Positions 5,845 through 11,076 of a DNA stretch of 11,076 nt are shown one piece after another (positions within the stretch are counted from its first letter, which is position 1; the number at the start of each line of letters is the position of its first letter). The translations under genes and the position numbers were made by a program. The notes under the pieces are model-generated. The model was not told the DNA's origin. It ran no database searches and worked only from the letters and a program-made list of their open reading frames with translations. This DNA is from an uncultured Aeromicrobium sp. (GTDB lineage: Bacteria; Actinomycetota; Actinomycetes; Propionibacteriales; Nocardioidaceae), in assembly GCF_946221465.1 (NCBI RefSeq), contig NZ_CAMJVP010000091.1, positions 1 through 11,076 on the forward strand, written 5' to 3'.

Positions 5845-6773
5845 TCCTGACCGTCACCTGCAACCCGGCACTCGACATCAGCTACGAGTTGCCCTCGCTG
5901 ACGCCCGGAGCCGTTCATCGCGTCGCCCGGGTGAAGGAAGTGGCGGGCGGCAAGGGCGTCAACGTCGCTCGCGTGCTGCACCAACTCGGGCGATCCACGC
6001 GGCTGACGGGGCTGGCCACGGGGAGCTTCAACGAGGACCTGCGCTTCGACGGGTTGGATGCCAGGTTCGTCGAAGTACTTCCATCCGTGCGGCGAACGCT
6101 GGTCATCGTTGAGGAGAGCGGAGCAACAACGTCCCTGTGGGAGCCGGGGCCGCAGGCACCGGCTCTGGCCGCCGACGCCCTCGAACAGCGCGTCAACGAG
6201 CAACTCGCCGACGCCACGGGACTCGTCGTTTCGGGCAGTCTGCCCCGCGGGGTGGATGCAAGCGTGCCCACCCGGCTCGCGCAGTTAGCTCACGCCGCTG
6301 GGTTGCCCGCAGTGCTCGACCTCGACGGCGCTCCTCTTCACCACGCGGTTACGCAGCGAGCGCCCGCTCTGCTCATGCCGAACATCGACGAGCTGACCGG
6401 CCTCCTGGGCATCACCGCTTCGTTCGATGCCGTCGAGGCCGGCCGGCGCCTGGCTGCACTGGTCACACGACCTGTGCTCATCACCCTCGGCGCCCACGGG
6501 CTTCTCGGCATCAACGGAGACGAGGTCTGGCACGTTGCGCCCCTTCGCAAGCTTCGCGGCAATCCCACCGGAGCCGGCGACGCCGCCGCCGCGGCAGCGG
6601 CTTGGGGGCTGGCCCAGGGAGATTCGTGGTCACGCATCGTCGTCGAGGCGGTCGCCTTGTCCGCCGCGGCCGTCGTGCGGCCGACCGCCGGCAGTGTCGA
6701 CCTGCCGACGTACGAGTCCTGGAAGACAGCGCTGCGCGCTGAGCGTCCCGAGACGTTGTTCATCGAAAGGTAG
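5841..6773 (+). CDS. PfkB-family hexose-phosphate kinase (tagatose-6-P or fructose-phosphate kinase type)
   Basis: It phosphorylates a ketose phosphate to the bisphosphate used by the following aldolase. In this context the likely substrate is tagatose-6-phosphate. It has 310 residues and the 1-phosphofructokinase/LacC branch start MILTVTCNPALD. PfkB signature 1 is AGGKGVNVAR (35-44) and signature 2 is GNPTGAGDAA (240-249), with catalytic Asp247. SGSLPRG (131-137) and PNIDE (180-184) are also family hallmarks. I chose the ATG at 5841 because it forms a four-base ATGA overlap with the nagA stop, giving translational coupling, and matches family N-termini; a GTG at 5832 would add three residues. 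The usual second signature GAGDS has Ala in place of Ser, which is tolerated in the family. Subfamily members acting on fructose-1-phosphate or fructose-6-phosphate cannot be ruled out. Confidence 0.9.
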   Translation: MILTVTCNPALDISYELPSLTPGAVHRVARVKEVAGGKGVNVARVLHQLGRSTRLTGLATGSFNEDLRFDGLDARFVEVLPSVRRTLVIVEESGATTSLWEPGPQAPALAADALEQRVNEQLADATGLVVSGSLPRGVDASVPTRLAQLAHAAGLPAVLDLDGAPLHHAVTQRAPALLMPNIDELTGLLGITASFDAVEAGRRLAALVTRPVLITLGAHGLLGINGDEVWHVAPLRKLRGNPTGAGDAAAAAAAWGLAQGDSWSRIVVEAVALSAAAVVRPTAGSVDLPTYESWKTALRAERPETLFIER

Positions 6774-6777
6774 CGCG

Positions 6778-7626
6778 TTGACACTCGTCACCACCCACGA
6801 ACTGCTGACCGAGGCGGCATCCCACAAGCGGGGCTTAGCCGCGATGAACGTCATCACCCTTGAGCACGCCGAAGGCATCATCGCCGGCGCCGCCGCGGCG
6901 AACCGTCCCGTGGTCCTTCAGATATCCGAGAACACCGCGGTCTACCACGGGTCACTGGCCCCCTTAGCCCTCGCCTGCCTGCGCCTCGCGGAGGAGGCGG
7001 AGGCGCGGGTTGCGGTCCACCTCGACCACGCGACCGACGGTGACCTCGTCCGGCATGCCGTCGAGCTCGGTGTGTCGTCGGTGATGTACGACGGTTCCCG
7101 GTTGCCCTATGAGGCGAACGTCGCGGCCACGGCGCAGATCGCCCAGTGGTGCCACGAGCGAGGCGTGAGTATCGAGGCCGAACTCGGTGAGGTGGGCGGC
7201 AAGGACGGTGTCCACGCACCCGGCACCAGGACCGATCCGGCGGAGGCCGAAGCCTACGTCGAGGCGACGGGCGTGGACGCCCTCGCGGTTGCGGTCGGTT
7301 CGTCCCACGCGATGCGGACCCGAGACGCCGAGTTGGACGACGATCTCATCGCGGCGCTGGCGACGCGAGTTCCCGTGCCTCTCGTTCTGCACGGATCTTC
7401 CGGTGTCCCGGACGCGGGTCTGCGCAGCGCGATTGCTGCGGGAATGCGCAAGATCAACATCGCCACACACCTCAACATTCACATGACGAATGCGGTCCGC
7501 GCCGAACTCGAAGAAAGCGACACTGCCGACCCGCGCCGATACCTCGGTCCTGGCCGCGCCGCCATCGCAGCCGAGGTGGCGCGTCTACTCGTACTACTGT
7601 CGGCGCCGCCTGTTCGACCGTCGTGA
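6778..7626 (+). CDS. Class II ketose-bisphosphate aldolase (GatY/KbaY/FbaA family)
   Basis: This zinc-dependent aldolase would split tagatose-1,6-bisphosphate (or fructose-1,6-bisphosphate) into glyceraldehyde-3-phosphate and dihydroxyacetone phosphate. It has 282 residues. Motifs are AAMNVITLEHAEGI (21-34), VAVHLDHATD (78-87, catalytic Asp83 and zinc ligand His84), SVMYDGSRLPYEANV (101-115), EAELGEVGGKDG (133-144), GSSHAM (174-179, zinc ligand His177), LVLHGSSGV (202-210, zinc ligand His205) and KINIATHLN (225-233). The start is the TTG at 6778: GAAAGG lies seven bases upstream and the protein then begins TLVTTHELL like its relatives. A longer reading from 6427 would lie inside the kinase gene and is rejected. 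The kinase stop is four bases upstream. It completes the pathway. Tagatose over fructose is inferred from neighbours only. Confidence 0.93.
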   Translation: MTLVTTHELLTEAASHKRGLAAMNVITLEHAEGIIAGAAAANRPVVLQISENTAVYHGSLAPLALACLRLAEEAEARVAVHLDHATDGDLVRHAVELGVSSVMYDGSRLPYEANVAATAQIAQWCHERGVSIEAELGEVGGKDGVHAPGTRTDPAEAEAYVEATGVDALAVAVGSSHAMRTRDAELDDDLIAALATRVPVPLVLHGSSGVPDAGLRSAIAAGMRKINIATHLNIHMTNAVRAELEESDTADPRRYLGPGRAAIAAEVARLLVLLSAPPVRPS

Positions 7627-7699
7627 CGTCACATAGGAGTAGTGCAGGAAGGCCGTGCGACCTCGACGATGCCGCGTGGGCCGTCATCGAGCAGGACGC

Positions 7700-8095
7700 C
7701 TACGCGCCCGGCGGCGTGACCAGCGCGTCAGCGTAGGAGTCGATGGCGCGACCGTAGAGCGGAAGGGTCGGGGCGAGCGCCTTCAGTGCCACCCGGAGCG
7801 CCTCGTCAAGGCGACCAGCATCGCGGAGAGCCAGGGCGAGGAACGCCTGTCCGGCCGCCCCGGCCACCGGGTCGGCGCTGTGTGACTCCAGAAGAGCGAT
7901 GGCGTCGTCGGCTCGGCCGACGTTGCGCAGCGAGCTGGCGAGCTGGATGACGGCCTGCGGCCGGCGCTCTCCCGTGAGTCCCGCCGCGAGGGCGGCCCGA
8001 TAGAGCGGGATCGCGTCGGCCTCGCGGTCCAGGAAGTCGTGCACGGAGGCCCACTCGTAGACGGCGTCGGGGTCGTCGGCGCCACGCTCGTCCAC
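7700..8095 (-). CDS. TPR-repeat protein, N-terminus apparently lost to a frameshift
   Basis: A small tetratricopeptide-repeat protein, probably a protein-interaction scaffold; the partner is unknown. The reading frame from the GTG at 8095 gives 131 residues with about three helix-turn-helix TPR units: AVYEWASVHDFLDREADAIP, then RPQAVIQLASSLRNVGRADD, then QAFLALALRDAGRLDEALRV. The region starts abruptly, without a convincing ribosome binding site at the GTG. Directly upstream, in another frame, lies an ATG-initiated stretch that looks like the missing N-terminus (8098-8187). Joining the two frames by adding one base would give about 162 residues with a continuous helical pattern. It may be expressed in short form, be a pseudogene, or reflect a sequencing error in a G run. 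It converges with the aldolase gene and is divergent from the next small gene. Confidence 0.72.
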   Translation of the reverse strand: MDERGADDPDAVYEWASVHDFLDREADAIPLYRAALAAGLTGERRPQAVIQLASSLRNVGRADDAIALLESHSADPVAGAAGQAFLALALRDAGRLDEALRVALKALAPTLPLYGRAIDSYADALVTPPGA

Positions 8096-8097
8096 GA

Positions 8098-8187
8098 GTT
8101 CCGCATCGACGACAGCAGCGCCTCAGGACGGCCAGGGTCCGCCGACGCCCAGAAGTCGCTGATGCGGTGCTCCCAGGAATCGGCCAT
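8098..8187 (-). pseudogene. Frame-displaced N-terminus of the TPR protein gene
   Basis: From the ATG at 8187, with AGGA about nine bases upstream, the reading is MADSWEHRISDFWASADPGR followed by PEALLSSMR. It then passes into low-complexity Thr/Pro codons typical of an out-of-frame read. At 8101-8103 the sequence reads CGGAAC on the minus strand. One extra G (CGGGAACTC) would restore the frame through RELVDERGADD and into the TPR repeats. The start codon, ribosome binding site and composition suggest this is the true beginning of the gene at 7700-8095. Confidence 0.6.
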
Positions 8188-8275
8188 GACGCCATCCTGC
8201 CGGAAGTTCCCTCGGATTCCCTCCCATCGCCGCTACGCTGACGGCGAGCAGGCACCGGCCTGGGAATGGAGAGCC

Positions 8276-8599
8276 ATGTCATCGGCAGCAGTCGCGAGCT
8301 TCGAGGTGTCCGCGTCACCGCAGGAGGCATCCGAGGCCGTTCACCGCGTCATCAGCGAGAACAAGCACCGACTCGTGGGACAGAGCCCCGACGGCCTCGA
8401 GATCGCGTTCCTGACCCGCAAGACCATGCTGAGCTGGGAACTCGACGGACGGGTGCGGATCACGCCCAGCGGCGCCGGTTCCCAGGTGGACCTGCACGTC
8501 GACACCGCGCCCCAGCGTCCCAAGGCGCTGCTGGACGGGAAGAAGAACCGCAAGTCCGCCGACAAGCTCGTCGAGCAGATCAAGGCCGCGGCCTCCTGA
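8276..8599 (+). CDS. Small protein of unknown function (107 aa)
   Basis: I do not recognise this protein. It has 107 residues, no signal peptide and no membrane segment, and would be cytosolic. Predicted strands and helices alternate: FEVSASPQEASEAVHRVI (9-26) looks like a strand plus helix, then LEIAFLTRKTMLSWELDGRVRI (41-62) and SQVDLHVDT (69-77) look like paired strands. The tail is lysine/arginine-rich (DGKKNRKSADKLVEQIKAA, 87-105). The pattern loosely recalls small SRPBCC/START-like folds, which is only a guess. The start is the ATG at 8276, preceded by GGAG at good spacing (TGGAGAGCC); longer in-frame readings overlap the divergent TPR gene and lack support. It stands alone, divergent from the TPR gene and convergent with dnaB. 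Confidence 0.75.
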   Translation: MSSAAVASFEVSASPQEASEAVHRVISENKHRLVGQSPDGLEIAFLTRKTMLSWELDGRVRITPSGAGSQVDLHVDTAPQRPKALLDGKKNRKSADKLVEQIKAAAS

Positions 8600-8652
8600 C
8601 CTCGGCGCCGTGAGAGGGGCGTCGGCCGGCAACACGCCGCTGGGACGGTGGG

Positions 8653-10056
8653 TCAGAAGAAGTCGCCCGCCGCGGCGCCGCCCGCGGGAGCCTCGGGCTC
8701 GCGAGCCATCGGCGTGAAGCGCGAGTAGTGGCCCTGGAAGGACACGGCCACCTTGTTGACCGGGCCGGAGCGGTTCTTGGCCACGATGATGTCGGCCTCG
8801 CCCGGCCGCTCGGACTCCCCTGCGCCGTGCGCGTCGGGGCGGTTGAGCAGCATGACGATGTCGGCGTCCTGCTCGATCGAGCCTGACTCACGCAGGTCGG
8901 ACAACTGGGGCGTCTTGTCGGTGCGCTGCTCCGAGCCACGGTTCAGCTGGCTGATCGCGATGACCGGGACCTCGAGCTCCTTGGCCAGCAGCTTGATCTG
9001 ACGGCTGAACTCCGAGACCTCCACCTGACGGTTCTCGACGCGCTTGCCCGAGGTCATCAGCTGCAGGTAGTCGAGCACGATGAGACCGAGCCCGTGCTCC
9101 TTCTTGATCCGGCGCGCCTTGGAGCGGATGTCGGGCATCGTCATGTTGGGCGAGTCGTCGATGACGATCGGCGCGGACTGGACGGTCAGCAGGGTGCGGC
9201 CGATGGCGTCCCAGTCGCGGTTGGACATGCCTCCACCGCGCATATGGTGGATGGCGACCTTCGCCTCGGCCGAGAGCAGACGCATGGCGATCTCGGCACC
9301 CGTCATCTCCAACGAGAAGATGGCGCACGGGACGTTGTCGCGGATCGCGGCCTGACGCACGAAGTCGAGCCCGAGCGTGGACTTGCCGACACCGGGCCGG
9401 GCCGCGACGACGATCATCTGCCCGGGGCGGAAACCGGTGGTGAGGCGATCGAGGTCGGGGAAACCGCTGAGGACGCCCGAGACGTCGCCGTCGCGATTCT
9501 GGATCTGCTCGATCTCATCGATCGTGTCGGTCATGAGGGCCGAGAGCAGGTTGTAGTCCTCGCCCTTGGTGGAGCCGTCGACGTCGAGCACCTCAGCCTG
9601 GGCGCGGTCGACGATCTCGCTCAGCTCGCCTTGGCCGCTGTGGCCGAGCTGAGCGATGCGCTGACCGACCTCGACGAGCCGGCGCAGCACCGCCTTCTCG
9701 TGGACGATCTGGGCGTAGTAGTCGACGTTGGCCGCGATCGGCACCGAGGCCACGAGGTCGTGCAGGTACGTCGCGCCGCCCACGCGGGCGATCTCGCCGC
9801 GACGTTGCAGCTCGGCGGCGACGGTGATGGCATCGGCCGGTTCGCCGCGGTTCGCGAGATCGACAATCGTCTCGAAGATGAGCTCGTGGGCGGGCCGGTA
9901 GAAGTCGCGGGCCTCGAGGACGTCGGACGCCGGGTCGATCGCGTTCTTGCTCATGAGCATCGCGCCGAGCACGCTCTGTTCGGCAGCCATGTCCTGTGGA
10001 GGAACGCTGCCGGCCCCCTCGGGCTGCGGCTCCTCGTACAGGTCGGCGACGCTCAC
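8653..10056 (-). CDS. dnaB: Replicative DNA helicase DnaB
   Basis: A hexameric 5'-3' helicase that unwinds DNA at the replication fork and contacts primase. It has 467 residues, full length. The N-terminal domain (about 20-125) begins PPQDMAAEQSVLGAML. The RecA-like C-terminal domain holds Walker A AARPGVGKST (218-227, Lys225), IFSLEM (246-251, catalytic Glu250), Walker B LIVLDYLQLM (325-334, Asp329), AISQLNRGSEQR (367-378), DLRESGSIEQDAD (387-399) and AKNRSGP (426-432, with the arginine-finger region). No intein interrupts the motifs, unlike some actinobacterial DnaB proteins. The start is the GTG at 10056 (SVADLYEEP), preceded by GAGGAGGGAG. The C-terminus is Ala/Gly-rich and ends GDFF. It is divergent from the MATE gene, and the intergenic region carries DnaA-box-like sites. 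Confidence 0.98.
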   Translation of the reverse strand: MSVADLYEEPQPEGAGSVPPQDMAAEQSVLGAMLMSKNAIDPASDVLEARDFYRPAHELIFETIVDLANRGEPADAITVAAELQRRGEIARVGGATYLHDLVASVPIAANVDYYAQIVHEKAVLRRLVEVGQRIAQLGHSGQGELSEIVDRAQAEVLDVDGSTKGEDYNLLSALMTDTIDEIEQIQNRDGDVSGVLSGFPDLDRLTTGFRPGQMIVVAARPGVGKSTLGLDFVRQAAIRDNVPCAIFSLEMTGAEIAMRLLSAEAKVAIHHMRGGGMSNRDWDAIGRTLLTVQSAPIVIDDSPNMTMPDIRSKARRIKKEHGLGLIVLDYLQLMTSGKRVENRQVEVSEFSRQIKLLAKELEVPVIAISQLNRGSEQRTDKTPQLSDLRESGSIEQDADIVMLLNRPDAHGAGESERPGEADIIVAKNRSGPVNKVAVSFQGHYSRFTPMAREPEAPAGGAAAGDFF

Positions 10057-10432
10057 CGGTGACTCCCTCCTCGTGGTCTCGCGGACTACCGTACGGATGC
10101 CTACTGTCAGTTCGGCGCGACCCTCCGGCGAGCCACGTTAGGCCCCGCGAGCACCCCGGTTCCAGCTCGTTGTCCACAGGGGGTGTGGATGACCCGGCCG
10201 AATGTGTGGAGAAACGCCGAGGAGCGTGTGCACACACCGTGGATTTCTCTGTGGACATCCGGTCGCACTTCCCCACAGGCGCCCTCTGACCTGCGCAAAC
10301 GCGACTCACACGATGTGGACCGAAGAAAGTCACTGATGAATTTCATCCCCAGGAACAGTTGTCCGAAACCGCGTGACAGCGGGGTCTAGACTGCTCTACG
10401 ATGAGCGTTTTCCCCATCGTCGACGGCTGCCT
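10057..10432. promoter_or_regulatory. Divergent intergenic region between dnaB and the MATE gene
   Basis: This 376-base stretch holds no full-length gene. Its centre (10170-10322) is crowded with TCCACA/TGTGGA words. It also contains a perfect 10-bp palindrome GTGTGCACAC (10226-10235), the palindrome GATGAATTTCATC (10335-10347) and the short ORF at 10401-10436. On the right, TAGACT (10387-10392) is a candidate -10 box for the MATE gene. I do not find a convincing -35/-10 pair for dnaB. Confidence 0.6.
10170..10277. promoter_or_regulatory. Cluster of DnaA-box-like sites upstream of dnaB
   Basis: TTGTCCACA (10170-10178, plus) is an exact actinobacterial DnaA box. On the minus strand, TCATCCACA (10192-10184) and TTCTCCACA (10213-10205) fit the looser Streptomyces consensus YYVTCCACA, and ATGTCCACA (10258-10250) is one mismatch away. 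TTCCCCACA (10269-10277, plus) and CGGTCCACA (10322-10314, minus) are weaker. The first five fall within 108 bases. They lie 114-221 bases before the dnaB start, suggesting DnaA control of dnaB or DnaA titration. The words are seen; DnaA binding is inferred. Confidence 0.6.
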
Positions 10433-10436
10433 GTGA
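10401..10436 (+). CDS. Possible 11-codon leader ORF, start-stop overlapped with the MATE gene
   Basis: ATG at 10401 begins MSVFPIVDGCL and stops with a TGA at 10434-10436. That TGA overlaps the GTG start of the MATE gene as GTGA. There is no Shine-Dalgarno, but a TAGACT -10-like box ends eight bases before the ATG, so the transcript could be leaderless, which is common in actinobacteria. The arrangement would couple translation of the transporter to that of the short peptide. It may also be chance. Confidence 0.35.
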   Translation: MSVFPIVDGCL

Positions 10437-11076
10437 AAGACGTCGACCGCCGGATCCTGGCCATCTCCGTGCCGGCCTTCGCTGCGCTCGTCAGCGAACC
10501 GCTCATGCTGGTCGCCGACACCGCGATCGTCGGCCACCTCGGCCGCGCCGAGCTCGCGGGACTCGCGGCCGCCTCGACCGTCCTCACCACCGTCGTGGGC
10601 CTGTGCATCTTCCTCGCCTACGGCAGCACCGCCACCGTCGCGCGCTATCAGGGCGCGGGCGACGACCGGCGCGCACTCGAGAGCGCCGTGGGAGGTGTGT
10701 GGCTCGCGGCGCTGCTGGGCGTGGCGTTGACCGCGGTCCTCGCGCTCGCCGCGCGGCCGCTCGCGACCGTGCTCTCCAGCTCGGCTGAGGTGGCCGACCT
10801 CGCCCACGAGTATCTCGTCGTCGCGGCAGCCTCGGTCCCCGCGATGCTGCTCGTACTCGCCGCCACCGGCGCCCTTCGCGGCCTGCTGGATCTTCGCACC
10901 CCGCTCGTCGCGATGATCGTGGCTAACCTCGTCAATGTCGTGCTGACGGTGACCTTCGTGTACGGCATGGGCGCCGGGCTCGCCGGTGCCGCACTCGGCT
11001 TGGTGCTCGCACAGTGGCTCGCCGCGATCTGGCTGTGCGGGGTCGTCGTCCGCCGGGCCCGGGCGCAGCAAGCCTC
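10433..11076 (+). CDS. MATE-family multidrug/toxin efflux transporter, partial
   Basis: An inner-membrane antiporter that exports drugs or toxic compounds using a Na+ or H+ gradient. About 214 residues are visible and the C-terminal half lies beyond the right edge (family about 440 aa). It opens with DRRILAISVPAFAALVSEPL then MLVADTAIVGHLG, the classic first-helix signature of the DinF-like MATE branch. The stretch ELAGLAAASTVLTT follows, then FLAYGSTATVARYQGAGDDR, a MATE hallmark. Five to six hydrophobic segments are visible, ending with AGAALGLVLAQWLAAIWLCG. The start is the GTG at 10433, which gives the expected N-terminus; the ribosome binding site is weak (GACGG). The gene may be translated by coupling from the 11-codon ORF that overlaps its start. 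The substrate cannot be told. Confidence 0.92.
   Translation, partial: MKDVDRRILAISVPAFAALVSEPLMLVADTAIVGHLGRAELAGLAAASTVLTTVVGLCIFLAYGSTATVARYQGAGDDRRALESAVGGVWLAALLGVALTAVLALAARPLATVLSSSAEVADLAHEYLVVAAASVPAMLLVLAATGALRGLLDLRTPLVAMIVANLVNVVLTVTFVYGMGAGLAGAALGLVLAQWLAAIWLCGVVVRRARAQQA

Noticed and set aside
6427..6777. A longer N-terminus for the aldolase
   Set aside because: The frame stays open through the kinase gene, but family members start at the TLVTTHELL equivalent and a GAAAGG ribosome binding site precedes the TTG at 6778.
1..7626. A recently acquired mobile island
   Set aside because: No integrase, transposase, tRNA, flanking repeat or clear shift in codon use is visible, so transfer cannot be supported from this window.
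8039..8275. An upstream extension of the 107-residue protein
   Set aside because: The in-frame extension overlaps the divergent TPR gene and its ribosome binding site region, while the ATG at 8276 has a good GGAG ribosome binding site.
8617..8643. A terminator between the small gene and dnaB
   Set aside because: GGCGT and ACGCC can pair, but only five base pairs around an 11-base loop with no T-tract, which is too weak to call in GC-rich DNA.
10170..10277. A chromosomal replication origin (oriC)
   Set aside because: There are DnaA-box-like sites, but no AT-rich unwinding element, too few boxes, and dnaA/dnaN do not flank the region. A regulatory or titration role fits better.

Overview
The window reads as a high-GC actinobacterial chromosome. 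The evidence is very high GC at third codon positions, GTG and TTG starts, short gaps with ATGA-type overlaps, a DnaA box of the actinobacterial form (TTGTCCACA), and a MATE transporter gene next to the replicative helicase gene dnaB. I cannot name the species.

Positions 1-7626 hold a self-contained sugar-catabolism island built around one divergent control region (about 3586-3751). To the left, on the minus strand, are a single-SIS-domain protein of the UPF0309/COG4821 type, a DeoR-family repressor, and a three-gene phosphotransferase system (EIIA, EIIB, EIIC). The EIIC is cut by the left edge. EIIB and EIIC look like the L-ascorbate (Ula/Sga) superfamily. To the right, on the plus strand, is a tight four-gene operon: an AgaS/GlmS-like double-SIS sugar-phosphate deaminase/isomerase, a NagA-type N-acetylhexosamine-6-phosphate deacetylase, a PfkB-family hexose-phosphate kinase, and a class II ketose-bisphosphate aldolase. 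Read in order, these give: uptake with phosphorylation, deacetylation, deamination/isomerisation to a ketose-6-phosphate, second phosphorylation, and cleavage to two trioses. This is the logic of N-acetylgalactosamine (aga) catabolism via tagatose phosphates, but it is fed by an ascorbate-type rather than a mannose-type PTS. No ascorbate-degradation gene (UlaD, UlaE, UlaF or UlaG type) is present. The substrate is therefore inferred to be an N-acetylated amino sugar, most simply GalNAc. A TTGATC-centred motif recurs at the PTS promoter, where it forms a near-perfect inverted repeat overlapping a TTGACA -35 box, and in the divergent control region. This suggests that the local DeoR protein controls both arms.

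Positions 7627-8652 hold two small genes. One is a minus-strand TPR-repeat protein whose first ~30 codons lie in a different frame, as if one G were missing. The other is a plus-strand 107-residue protein of unknown function.

Positions 8653-11076 are housekeeping. They contain dnaB on the minus strand, a 376-bp divergent intergenic region with a cluster of DnaA-box-like 9-mers, and the start of a MATE-family efflux gene on the plus strand that runs off the right edge. The MATE start codon overlaps the stop of an 11-codon upstream ORF that may be translated from a leaderless transcript. No RNA genes, insertion sequences or CRISPR arrays were seen.
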